Made by a program: the position numbers and the translations under genes. From an uncultured Kiloniellales bacterium (GTDB lineage Bacteria > Pseudomonadota > Alphaproteobacteria > Kiloniellales > JAKSDN01), in assembly GCA_947258885.1 (NCBI GenBank), contig CAMYKD010000021.1, positions 1-64,000 of the forward strand: a stretch of 64,000 nt of DNA. Direction: 5' to 3'. This document shows, piece by piece, positions 9,087 through 17,281 of the stretch; positions within the stretch are counted from its first letter, which is position 1; each line of letters opens with the position of its first letter. The notes under the pieces are model-generated. The model worked only from the letters and a program-made list of their open reading frames with translations. It was not told the DNA's origin and searched no databases.

Positions 9087-9575
9087 TCAATTCATGCGGT
9101 ACAGGAAATAGCGTCCCGGACTGACGCCCGCCGGCACCTCGAGCGCTTCGGCCCCGGCAAGATCCAGGGCCTGGTCGGAGATCACCACGCCCCCGGCCAT
9201 CAGCAGCCGAGACAGCTGCCCCGAGATAAACGCCGCGAGTCCCGCATTCGATGCCGTATCGCCCGTGCCCATGTCGGAATGGACCATCGGCACGGTGCGC
9301 CCGAAACGGGCGACCATCCGGGGCAGGGTCTCGTGGATGTCACCCAGCAGGAGGAAGGCTGGATCCGGCACGCAGTCGGGATGGGCCGCCACTTGACGTT
9401 CGAACACGAAGATCTGGCGATCCGGGCAAAGCTGGCGCAGGTGGTCGTAGGTCCGGCCGTTGCCCAGGCCGAGCTCGCAGATCGGGCCGTTCAGGTCGCG
9501 AACAAGGGCCACGGCCCGCTCCAGGCACGCGCGTTGCGCCTCGAGGCGGCGAATGAAGCTGTCGAGGCGGCTCAC
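9087..9575 (-). CDS. Small class-I SAM-dependent methyltransferase
   Basis: A 162-residue protein. The SAM-binding motif I is ICELGLGNGRTYDHL near residue 35, followed by motif II acidic residue in IFVFERQV and GDIHETLPRM. The late strand carries GGVVISDQAL. It resembles a group of short alphaproteobacterial methyltransferases without extra domains; the substrate is unknown. The GTG at 9575 is chosen because AAAGGTGGG lies just upstream and the frame further upstream overlaps the preceding gene. It starts 11 bp after the cyclic-nucleotide-binding gene and is the last of a three-gene leftward operon with the ABC-like protein. Confidence 0.75.
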   Translation of the reverse strand: MSRLDSFIRRLEAQRACLERAVALVRDLNGPICELGLGNGRTYDHLRQLCPDRQIFVFERQVAAHPDCVPDPAFLLLGDIHETLPRMVARFGRTVPMVHSDMGTGDTASNAGLAAFISGQLSRLLMAGGVVISDQALDLAGAEALEVPAGVSPGRYFLYRMN

Positions 9576-9586
9576 CGACCCACCTT

Positions 9587-10042
9587 TCAGTCCTTGGCGC
9601 CGGCGCGCGCTTCGCGGAGCTGCGCCGTCGTCTGCTCCAGGCGATGGGCAAGCACGCGCATGATCTCCACGCCCATCTCCGGGAAGTCCAGGATCAACCG
9701 GAAGAACAGGTCCTTGGTCACCTTGAGGGCCACCACCTCGGTACTCGCCGTCACCGTGGCGGTGCGCGGCACGTCGCAGAGGATGGCGATCTCGCCGACG
9801 ATGTCGTTGCGCTTCAACACCGCAACGGCCAGCGGCCCGTCGGGTGTGTCGACCGAGACCTCGGCCTCGCCGTCGACGATGATATAGGCGGCATCCCCGG
9901 GCTCGCCCTGCCGGCACAGCGTCTGGCTGGGTTTGAACGTGAGCCGTTCGCTGGCGAAGCACATGAGTTTCAGCTTCGCCGTCTCGATGTTGGCGAAAAG
10001 CGGAATATGCCGAAGGATCTCGACTTCCTGATCCAGGCTCAT
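9587..10042 (-). CDS. Cyclic-nucleotide-binding domain protein (no DNA-binding domain)
   Basis: A 151-residue protein made almost wholly of one CRP-type cNMP-binding beta-roll. It has FANIETAKLKLMCF, a CRQGEPGDAAYII segment, and the phosphate-binding cassette GEIAILCDVPRTATV with the Glu and Arg that normally hold cAMP or cGMP. No helix-turn-helix follows, only a C-terminal helix (EIMRVLAHRLEQTTAQLREA), so it is not a CRP/FNR transcription factor by itself. ATG at 10042 follows AAGGAGGG. It lies 25 bp after the ABC-exporter-like gene, and the two are probably translated from one message. Inferred role: a nucleotide-responsive regulatory partner of that protein. Confidence 0.85.
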   Translation of the reverse strand: MSLDQEVEILRHIPLFANIETAKLKLMCFASERLTFKPSQTLCRQGEPGDAAYIIVDGEAEVSVDTPDGPLAVAVLKRNDIVGEIAILCDVPRTATVTASTEVVALKVTKDLFFRLILDFPEMGVEIMRVLAHRLEQTTAQLREARAGAKD

Positions 10043-10067
10043 AATCGGTCCCTCCTTCTGCGGCGCC

Positions 10068-12743
10068 TCAACCGGCGGCCACGAGTTCCTGCTCGACCAG
10101 GCGCCCGGCACGCATGACCAGGACCCGGTCGAAGAATTCGGCCCACGCCGCCTTCTGCAGCGTCCAGATCACACCGCGGCCTCGACGCGCCTCGAGGAGC
10201 CTCCTTCCGATCTCCCGCTGCGTGGCGCTGTCCATGACCGCCGCGGCTTCGTTTATGATCAGAAGGTCGGGCTCCTTCAACAGCGCGCGGCCAATGGCCA
10301 GCTTCTGTCGCTGAATGCTCGTCAGCCGCCGGCCGCCGACGCCGACCTGATAGTCCAGGCCCACGGCGAGCACGATCCGCCTGAGTTCGAGGCTGTCGAG
10401 CGCCTCGGTCACGGCTTGGCCGACGATCTCTTTCGCGTGGGCCTTGCCGTAGGCGAGGCGGCCGAACAGGATATTGTCCTGCAGCGAGGCGGCGGCGTTG
10501 TAGCTGTCCGGCCGGTAGAACTCGACGGCACCGGGATCGTCCCGCTCCAGCCGTTCGGCGACCCGGCGCCGCGCCGCCAGAATCCTCCCCCCCCGGGCTT
10601 CGTCGATCAAGCCCAGGCGATGGCGGGATTCCACATATTTGAAGGGCAGTCGCCGGAGCTTCAACTGCTCGGCCTCGGGCAGGGCCTCGGGACCGATCTT
10701 CTCCGCGCGCGCCACGAGCGCGCGATATTCCGGTAGCTCGTCCTCGTCGATGAAGCCGAACTGTTCGAAGAACGGGTGGCCGGCCGGCAGGTCGCCGAGC
10801 AACTCGACCATGGTCTTGGCGATCGTCTCGCCCATCCTGAGCACGTTGCCAAGGGCCCCCTCTTCGCGCAGGAACCTCAGGACCAGGGGATTTTCCGCCA
10901 GCGCCTCGTCGGTGAACTCCGGCTTGGTCGGGGTTCCGAAGAGCAGGTTCTCAGCAAGCGTGGCATTGGGGTTGTAGCGCTCGGGGTCGAAGCGCACCAC
11001 GAGATCGCTCGCCCCTTCCTCGGCCAAGCTGTCGATCAGGGCGGCGCGCGCGCGCAGTATCCCCTCTGCGACGTCGGGGCGCGCCCGGGGATCTATCGTG
11101 CCGGTCAGGCCGAAGCGGTAGAGGTCCTCGTCCATATCCACCAGCGAGAGGGCCTCGATCATCTTCTCCTGCAGGCCCTTCGCGTCCTCGACACCCGCGG
11201 CGGCGTAATCGATCCAGTCGGCCTCCGGATCCAGTGTCGTGTTGCCGGCCCGCCGGCTTTCCGCAACCTGCCGCGCCTTGAGTTTGCGCTGGCCGGCGTC
11301 GAGGGCGGGCTCTTTGAGGGGGCGATGCTTCAGGCCGTAGAGCAGATTGTCGCCGACCGAGACCGGGAACAGATAGGCGTCCTGGCCGACATAGGAGATC
11401 CGCCGGCCGGTCACGGCCTCCGGCAGGTCGTGGAGGTCGCGCCCTCCCACCGTGATCGATCCGGCGCCCGGCCGTGCCAGATTGGCCAACAGCATGCCCA
11501 AGTGTTCCTTGCCGCTGCTGCTGTTGCCGACGATGGCCAGGTGGGCGGTCACGGGAATCGTGAAGTTGACGGAATCGACCAGCTTGGTGTTGGTTTCGTC
11601 GACGAGGCTGACCGCGGCGCAAACGATGTCGCCGCCGAGCGGCGGGCCTGGGTCGGCGGCCACGTCTTGCCGTACCGGATCGAGCATCTCCGGCGGCTGG
11701 AACTGCCCGATCACCTGATCGTACTTGATCTGCACGTCCAGGCGCCGCTGGTCCCAATCGATGAGCTCCTTGATCGGCCCGGGCAGGTCCTTGTAGGCGG
11801 CGATCACGGCGACCAGCGCACCGATGTCGAGCCGGCCCCAGTACGCGAGCATGCCGCCTACGGAATAGAAGAAGAAAGGGGTGAGCTGAGCCAGGAGGTT
11901 GTTCAGGAACTTGACGAAGAATTTCCGCTGATAGATCTCGAAGCGGATACGGAATATGTGGCCGACTCGCGAGGCGATATCGGCGCGTTCCAGATTTGAC
12001 GTGTCGTGAGCATGGATCTCCACCGCGCCATCGACCAGCTCGCCAATTCGACCGGCCAGCTGCCGGGCCGTCAGCTGACGCTCCTTGCCGAGACTGAGGA
12101 TGCGCTTGCGCAGCATGGGGATAAGGACGGCCTGCACGGCGACAATAGTGGACGCGGCCAGGCCGAGCCACAAGCTCTGCAACATGATGAAGAACATGGC
12201 GGTGAGGGCCTGGCCGCCGAGAAATACCGGGGTCACGAAGGCATCGCCGATGAAGCCGCCGAGTGGCTCGACCTCGTCCTTGATCATGGTGGCGATCTCG
12301 GCCTGCTTGACCTTGCGGGAGTAGGGGATCGGAAAGCGGAGGATCCGGTCGGTCAACTCGTACCGCAGCCGGCGCAGCATGCGTTCGCCCATACGGCCCT
12401 TCAAGGTGTTGATGACGAACTTGAACATGCCGTTGACGAGCACGAAACCGAGGAAGGCAAAGCTGAGCGCAAGCAGGTAATCGCCCTGCTCCAGCTGGAA
12501 ACCGTCGAACAACCTGGCCGGCCCAGCTGCCGTATCCCCGCCGAACGGCCGGTCGAATTCGAGGAACGGCTGGGTCGACCCCGCGCCTTCGAAGCCTTCG
12601 CCTTGGATCCCCTTGTTGACGATCGACTTGGGCAGATCGAGGGAGACGAAATAGAATGGCAGGGAGATCAGCACGAGGAACAGGATCGCCACCTGCTCGC
12701 GCTTGCTGTGCCGCCAGACGTATTTGAAGAGTTTCGGTTCCAT
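10068..12743 (-). CDS. ABC-exporter-like protein with degenerate nucleotide-binding domain and large insertion
   Basis: An 891-residue inner-membrane protein. Residues 1-350 form an exporter-type six-helix domain (YVWRHSKREQ, LLALSFAFLGFVLVNGMFKF, IGELVDGAVEIHAHD). The ATPase domain begins near 380 and is unusual at every catalytic point. Walker A is GNSSSGKE, with Glu for Ser/Thr. The signature is LTSIQRQK, not LSGGQ. Walker B is LLIINE, with Asn for Asp. The H-loop reads WTLQKA, without His. Between the Q-loop (YVGQDAYLF, about 450) and the signature (about 805) lie some 280 extra residues with two similar blocks, NPNATLAENLLFG and NAAASLQDNILFG. ATP hydrolysis is doubtful. The start may be ATG 12743 (chosen) or 12803. 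It heads a three-gene operon divergent from the glycosyltransferase cluster. Confidence 0.8.
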   Translation of the reverse strand: MEPKLFKYVWRHSKREQVAILFLVLISLPFYFVSLDLPKSIVNKGIQGEGFEGAGSTQPFLEFDRPFGGDTAAGPARLFDGFQLEQGDYLLALSFAFLGFVLVNGMFKFVINTLKGRMGERMLRRLRYELTDRILRFPIPYSRKVKQAEIATMIKDEVEPLGGFIGDAFVTPVFLGGQALTAMFFIMLQSLWLGLAASTIVAVQAVLIPMLRKRILSLGKERQLTARQLAGRIGELVDGAVEIHAHDTSNLERADIASRVGHIFRIRFEIYQRKFFVKFLNNLLAQLTPFFFYSVGGMLAYWGRLDIGALVAVIAAYKDLPGPIKELIDWDQRRLDVQIKYDQVIGQFQPPEMLDPVRQDVAADPGPPLGGDIVCAAVSLVDETNTKLVDSVNFTIPVTAHLAIVGNSSSGKEHLGMLLANLARPGAGSITVGGRDLHDLPEAVTGRRISYVGQDAYLFPVSVGDNLLYGLKHRPLKEPALDAGQRKLKARQVAESRRAGNTTLDPEADWIDYAAAGVEDAKGLQEKMIEALSLVDMDEDLYRFGLTGTIDPRARPDVAEGILRARAALIDSLAEEGASDLVVRFDPERYNPNATLAENLLFGTPTKPEFTDEALAENPLVLRFLREEGALGNVLRMGETIAKTMVELLGDLPAGHPFFEQFGFIDEDELPEYRALVARAEKIGPEALPEAEQLKLRRLPFKYVESRHRLGLIDEARGGRILAARRRVAERLERDDPGAVEFYRPDSYNAAASLQDNILFGRLAYGKAHAKEIVGQAVTEALDSLELRRIVLAVGLDYQVGVGGRRLTSIQRQKLAIGRALLKEPDLLIINEAAAVMDSATQREIGRRLLEARRGRGVIWTLQKAAWAEFFDRVLVMRAGRLVEQELVAAG

Positions 12744-12944
12744 GGAAAACCGGATGATCGCGCCCCACTCGAGATGACCGGATCCGCCGCGGTCGAGCCA
12801 CATTAACCAATGGACCCTGGCGCGTAAACGCAGCTGCGCCGGCACCGCTCCGGGCCGATATAGACTATTTTCACATCCTGGAAACCTGTGGCATGATCCG
12901 GGCTCTTGCAGGAGAGGGTTTCCGGGAAATTCAGGGGTTTTTGC

Positions 12945-14192
12945 ATGGCCGGGGTCCGCAGGGACAAGCGGGTGCTGATATACAGCCACGACAGCTTCGG
13001 TCTCGGCCACCTGCGCCGTTGCCGCGAAATCGCGCACGCGCTGGTCGAGGCCGAGCAGGATCTCTCGGTCCTGATACTCTCGGGATCGCCGATCATCGGG
13101 AGCTTCGACTTCCGGGCCCGGGTCGACTTCGTGCGCGTGCCCGGAGTGATCAAGCTGCGAAACGGGGACTACACCTCGCTCGCCCTCCACATCGACGTAG
13201 AACATACAATGGCCATGCGGACCTCGATCATCGAGCACACGGCCAAGATCTACGACCCGGACCTGTTTCTTGTCGACAAGGAGCCGCTCGGGCTGCGCGG
13301 CGAGGCGGAAAATACCCTTGCCATGCTGAATGCGCGGGGCACGCCCTGCATCCTGGGCCTGCGCGACGTGATGGACGAGCCGGCGCGGCTGGTCCCGGAG
13401 TGGGAGCGCAAACAAGCCGTTCCGGCCCTGATGAACTATTACCACGATATCTGGGTCTATGGACTGCCGCAGGTCTACGACCCTCTCGAAGGCGTGGCCA
13501 TGGCCGATTCGGTACGCCGGAAGGTGACCTACACGGGCTACTTGCCGCGCAGCGTACCGCAGGCCGCGCCGGGGCTGACCCTCGAGAAGATCGACGAGCC
13601 CTACCTGCTGATCACCGTCGGCGGCGGCGGCGACGGCGAGCAGATCGTCGATTGGGTGCTGCGTGCCTACGAAAGCGACCCGGACATACCCTACCCGGCG
13701 CTCCTGGTGCTTGGACCCTTCATGGCCTCCGACCTCCAGAACGAGTTCCTGCAGCGGGCAAGCCAGCTGCCCCGGATCGAAGCGATTACCTTCGAGGCCC
13801 GCCTCGAAAGCCTCATGGAGCGCGCGCTGGGCGTGGTCTGCATGGGCGGCTACAACACCTTTTGCGAGATCCTGTCGTTCAACAAGCGGGCGCTGGTGGT
13901 GCCCCGCACCGAGCCGAGAATGGAGCAGTACATCCGCGCCACCCGGGCCGCACAGCTGGGTCTGGTCAGCGTTCTTCCCGACGACGGCCGCCGCGAGGCC
14001 CAGGTCATGGCGACGGCCCTGCGCACGCTGCCGCAGCAATCCCCGCCCAGCGAAACAGTCGTGCCGGGCCTGCTCGACGGCCGGGACAATGTGATCAAGC
14101 TCGCCCGGCAGTGGCTGCGCCGCCGGCGGCGCGGCCTCAGCGTGGCGAGCATGGTCGCAAACTCCCGCGCCGCTTTGCGCCTCGGGCGCTAA
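12945..14192 (+). CDS. MurG/GT28-like predicted glycosyltransferase (first copy)
   Basis: A 415-residue GT-B-fold protein. The N-terminal domain has the loop YSHDSFGLGHLRRCREIAHAL, typical of a predicted glycosyltransferase group (COG4671) related to MurG. The C-terminal nucleotide-sugar domain has TVGGGGDGEQIVDWVL and MGGYNTFCEILSFNKRALVVPR, followed by EPRMEQYIRA. No signal or membrane segment is seen, so it is cytosolic or membrane-associated. ATG at 12945 behind CAGGGG is preferred to the TTG at 12906 used by the ORF track. It is the first gene of the rightward cluster and a paralogue of the gene at 17278. Donor and acceptor are unknown. Confidence 0.75.
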   Translation: MAGVRRDKRVLIYSHDSFGLGHLRRCREIAHALVEAEQDLSVLILSGSPIIGSFDFRARVDFVRVPGVIKLRNGDYTSLALHIDVEHTMAMRTSIIEHTAKIYDPDLFLVDKEPLGLRGEAENTLAMLNARGTPCILGLRDVMDEPARLVPEWERKQAVPALMNYYHDIWVYGLPQVYDPLEGVAMADSVRRKVTYTGYLPRSVPQAAPGLTLEKIDEPYLLITVGGGGDGEQIVDWVLRAYESDPDIPYPALLVLGPFMASDLQNEFLQRASQLPRIEAITFEARLESLMERALGVVCMGGYNTFCEILSFNKRALVVPRTEPRMEQYIRATRAAQLGLVSVLPDDGRREAQVMATALRTLPQQSPPSETVVPGLLDGRDNVIKLARQWLRRRRRGLSVASMVANSRAALRLGR

Positions 14193-14256
14193 CCGCGCGA
14201 TTCTGGACCAGGCCATGAGCTTGACGGCCGGCCGGTCGGCTCTCTAACGTCGAGCC

Positions 14257-15540
14257 ATGCCTGGGATCTCTCCCGCCAAGGACCCTTGTCACATATCGCC
14301 CTGCGTCGCGGTCGTGTTGAAGGGCTATCCTCGCCTGTCGGAAACCTTCATCGCCCAGGAAATCCGGGCCCTGGAGCAGGGCGGCTTGAACCTGCGGATC
14401 TATTCGCTGCGGCACCCCACCGATCCCGCTACTCATCCTGTCCATCGCGAGATCGTTTCGCCGGTGAGCTATCTCCCGGAGTACTTGCACCAGGAGCCCC
14501 TTAGGGTGTACCGCGCCTGGCGCAGGGCCCGCCGTCTGCCCCGCTACCAGCAAGCCTTCCGGACCTGGCTCGGGGATTTGCGCCGGGATTTCACGCGCAA
14601 CCGGGTGCGGCGGTTCGGCCAGGCTTGTGTCCTGGCCGCAGAGCTGCCGGCCGACGCCACCCGGCTGCACGCGCATTTCTTGCACACGCCGGCCTCGGTC
14701 GCCCGCTATGCCGGCTTGATGACCGGTCTGCCGTGGTCCTGTTCGGCCCATGCCAAGGACATCTGGACCACGCCCGCCTGGGAGAAACGGGAAAAGCTCG
14801 CGGAACTCGACTGGCTGGTCACCTGTACCGCGGTCGGACGTGATCACCTCGCCGGGCTGGCGCCTGATCCGGGCCGGGTCCGCCTGATCTACCATGGCCT
14901 GGACTTCGACCGCTGGCCGCGGCCGCCGGAACTGCGCCCCGCCCGGGACGGGTCACTGCCGGACGATCCGGTGGTTCTGCTCTCGGTCGGCAGGGCGGTC
15001 GAGAAGAAGGGTTATGAAGACCTTCTGGCGGCTCTTGCGCTTCTGCCCGCGCCGCTTCACTGGCGCCTGATACACATCGGTGGCGGCACATTGGCTCCGC
15101 GCCTGCGCGCGCGGGCCGAGGCCCTCGGTTTGGCCCCGCGCCTGACCTGGCTCGGCGCCCAGCCGCAGGAGGCCGTGCTCCGCAACTACCGCAGCGCGGA
15201 TCTTTTCGTCCTGGCCAGCCGCGTGGCCGCGGACGGCGACCGCGACGGCCTGCCCAACGTCCTGATGGAGGCCCAGAGCCAGGGCTTGGCTTGCCTCGCC
15301 ACGCGTGTTTCGGCAATACCCGAGCTGATCGAAGACGGGGTCAACGGCGTGCTCGCCGAGGCCGGCGACCCGGTGGCGCTCGCCGCCGCCCTCGACCACT
15401 TGATCCGGAACCCGGCGGCCCGCGCAGCCTTGGGCGCGGCCGGCACGATACGGGTCCGCGAGCGCTTTTCCATGGCCGGGGGCATCGCGGTCTTGGCCGA
15501 GAGCCTCGCCTCGACCGCACCGGCCCGCGCTACGCTCTAG
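14257..15540 (+). CDS. GT4-family glycosyltransferase
   Basis: A 427-residue GT-B glycosyltransferase of the family that includes colanic-acid and exopolysaccharide transferases. The acceptor domain opens with LKGYPRLSETFIAQEIRALE, a signature of that subgroup. HAHFLHTPASVARYAG and SAHAKDIW follow. The donor domain has LLSVGRAVEKKGYEDLL, IGGGTLAPRL, and the GT4 motif DGLPNVLMEAQSQGLACLAT. The ATG at 14257 lies 64 bp after the previous gene and 8 bp before the next. It probably transfers a hexose during synthesis of a surface glycan; the sugar cannot be read from the sequence. Confidence 0.85.
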   Translation: MPGISPAKDPCHISPCVAVVLKGYPRLSETFIAQEIRALEQGGLNLRIYSLRHPTDPATHPVHREIVSPVSYLPEYLHQEPLRVYRAWRRARRLPRYQQAFRTWLGDLRRDFTRNRVRRFGQACVLAAELPADATRLHAHFLHTPASVARYAGLMTGLPWSCSAHAKDIWTTPAWEKREKLAELDWLVTCTAVGRDHLAGLAPDPGRVRLIYHGLDFDRWPRPPELRPARDGSLPDDPVVLLSVGRAVEKKGYEDLLAALALLPAPLHWRLIHIGGGTLAPRLRARAEALGLAPRLTWLGAQPQEAVLRNYRSADLFVLASRVAADGDRDGLPNVLMEAQSQGLACLATRVSAIPELIEDGVNGVLAEAGDPVALAAALDHLIRNPAARAALGAAGTIRVRERFSMAGGIAVLAESLASTAPARATL

Positions 15541-15548
15541 GTAAGATC

Positions 15549-16685
15549 ATGCGCGTAGCCTTTTACGCACCGATGAAACCGCCCGACCATCCGGTACCCT
15601 CGGGCGACCGGCGCATGGCGGGCCTGCTGATGGAGGCGCTGTCGCTGGCCGGCCATGAGGTCGAGCTGTCCAGCCGGCTGAGAAGCCGCGACGGCACCGG
15701 TGACCTCCTGCGCCAAGCGCGCCTCGAGTCGCTAGGCGCCGCGTTGGGGCGTCGCCTCCTGCGACGCATCGAAACACGGCCGGCTAGTGAGCGCCCCGCT
15801 GCGTGGCTGACCTACCATCTCTATTACAAGGCCCCCGACTGGATCGGTCCGGCGGTCTGCGAGGCGCTCGCCATCCCCTATCTTGTGGCCGAGGCCTCGG
15901 TGGCGGCCAAACGGGCCGGCGGCCCCTGGGACCGGGGCCACCGGGCCACCCTGGACGCCCTGGAGCAGGCCGCCGCGGTCATCGCATTCAACCCCGCGGA
16001 CAGCGAATGCCTGCCGGACCCTCACCGGATCCGCGGGCTCAAGCCTTTCCTGGATCCGATACCGTACCGAACGGCGGCAACCGAAAGACACCGGCACCGC
16101 GCCGCTCTGGCGGCCCGCCTGGGCATGGACCCCGAGCAACCCTGGCTCGCGGCGGTCGCCATGATGCGGCCGGGGGACAAGCTCGCGTCCTACCGTCTGC
16201 TGGCCCGCGCGTTGAACGACCTGAGAGAGACGCCCTGGCAGTTGGTGGTCGCCGGCGACGGTCCCGCGCGCGATCAGGTGACAGCGGCTTTTGCCGCGAT
16301 CGGAGGCGACAGGGTCCGCTATGCCGGTGAAATGACCTTGCGGGCCCTGCCGCCGCTCTACGCGGCCTGCGATCTGCTGGTCTGGCCCGCGGTCAACGAG
16401 GCGTACGGCATGGCGCTGCTCGAGGCCCAGGCAAGCGGTCTTCCGGTCGTCGCCGGGGCGAGCGGCGGCGTATCGGAGATCGTGCGTCACGACGTGACGG
16501 GCCTGCTGGCCGCAGCCGGCGAAGCGGACGCTTTCGCGGCCGCCGTGCGCGGCCTTCTCGGGGATCGGGCGCGCCGGCGACGCATGGCTGCGGCGGCACT
16601 GGAGGTGGTCGGGGCGGAGCACGGACTCGCGGCCACGGCGAGGAGGCTCGACGCGATCCTTGCCGAGGCGGTGGCACCGGCATGA
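15549..16685 (+). CDS. GT4-family glycosyltransferase
   Basis: A 378-residue GT-B glycosyltransferase starting at the ATG at 15549 (the longer ORF-track start overlaps the previous gene). The N-terminus FYAPMKPPDHPVPSGDRRMAG is typical of GT4 enzymes. The C-terminal domain has VVAGDGPARDQV, LYAACDLLVWPAVNEAYGMA and LLEAQASGLPVVAG. The E-x7-E motif of retaining transferases is present. Its end overlaps the histidine phosphatase gene by four bases (ATGA), so the two are translationally coupled. Donor and acceptor are unknown. Confidence 0.85.
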   Translation: MRVAFYAPMKPPDHPVPSGDRRMAGLLMEALSLAGHEVELSSRLRSRDGTGDLLRQARLESLGAALGRRLLRRIETRPASERPAAWLTYHLYYKAPDWIGPAVCEALAIPYLVAEASVAAKRAGGPWDRGHRATLDALEQAAAVIAFNPADSECLPDPHRIRGLKPFLDPIPYRTAATERHRHRAALAARLGMDPEQPWLAAVAMMRPGDKLASYRLLARALNDLRETPWQLVVAGDGPARDQVTAAFAAIGGDRVRYAGEMTLRALPPLYAACDLLVWPAVNEAYGMALLEAQASGLPVVAGASGGVSEIVRHDVTGLLAAAGEADAFAAAVRGLLGDRARRRRMAAAALEVVGAEHGLAATARRLDAILAEAVAPA

Positions 16686-17281
16686 CATCGCGCCCCGTTC
16701 CGCTGGTCGTGCTGCGCCACGGCCCGACCGATTGGAACGCCGAGAGGCGTATTCAAGGCCGCAGCGACCGGCCGCTGAGCAAAGCCGGGCGGGCGGCGGT
16801 GCGGCGTTGGAGCCTGCCGGTCGAGTGCTCCGGCTACGACTGGATCACGAGTCCGCTGCTCCGCGCAAGAGAGACCGCGGCCCTGATGGGCCATGACGAT
16901 GCGGTGATCGAGTCGTCGCTCATCGAGACCGACTGGGGCCAGTGGGAGGGACAGACCTTGGGCGAGCTGCGCGATCGCTACGGAGTGGAAATGATCGAAA
17001 TGGAGGCCCGGGGCCTCGATTTCCGGCCACCTGGCGGGGAAAGTCCGCGCGACGTACAGGCCCGTTTGGCGCCCTGGCTCACCCGCGTCGCGGCCGGCGG
17101 GCGGCCGTGCGTGGCGGTCTGCCACAAGGGGGTGGTTCGCGCCCTCGCCGCGCTGGCCAGCGGCTGGGACATGACCGGGCCGCCGCCCGAAAAGCTGCGC
17201 GACGCCACGGCCCACCGTTTCGTGGTGGACACCGGCGGCACACCGGTCGTCGGTCGGCTGAACCTTCCTCTCGTGTCATGA
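16682..17281 (+). CDS. Histidine phosphatase superfamily protein
   Basis: A 199-residue member of the phosphoglycerate-mutase-like superfamily, which uses a phosphohistidine intermediate. The catalytic motif is VVLRHGPTDWNAERRIQGR, with SPLLRARETAALM, the acid in ETDWGQWEGQTLGEL, and the second histidine in VAVCHKGVVRALAAL. Its position inside a glycosyltransferase operon, coupled at both ends by ATGA overlaps, suggests action on a sugar- or lipid-phosphate intermediate. That is inference; members of this family act on very diverse substrates. Confidence 0.85.
   Translation: MTSRPVPLVVLRHGPTDWNAERRIQGRSDRPLSKAGRAAVRRWSLPVECSGYDWITSPLLRARETAALMGHDDAVIESSLIETDWGQWEGQTLGELRDRYGVEMIEMEARGLDFRPPGGESPRDVQARLAPWLTRVAAGGRPCVAVCHKGVVRALAALASGWDMTGPPPEKLRDATAHRFVVDTGGTPVVGRLNLPLVS

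Noticed and set aside
8055-9887. 610-residue plus-strand ORF
   Set aside because: Off-frame over the exonuclease III gene and antisense to the methyltransferase and cNMP genes.
12860-12911. Sigma-54 promoter for the glycosyltransferase operon (TGGCAT...TTGCA)
   Set aside because: The GG and GC elements are 16 bases apart instead of the required spacing.
12893-14218. 441-residue plus-strand ORF overlapping the first glycosyltransferase
   Set aside because: Shifted frame of the glycosyltransferase at 12945; composition is arginine-rich nonsense.
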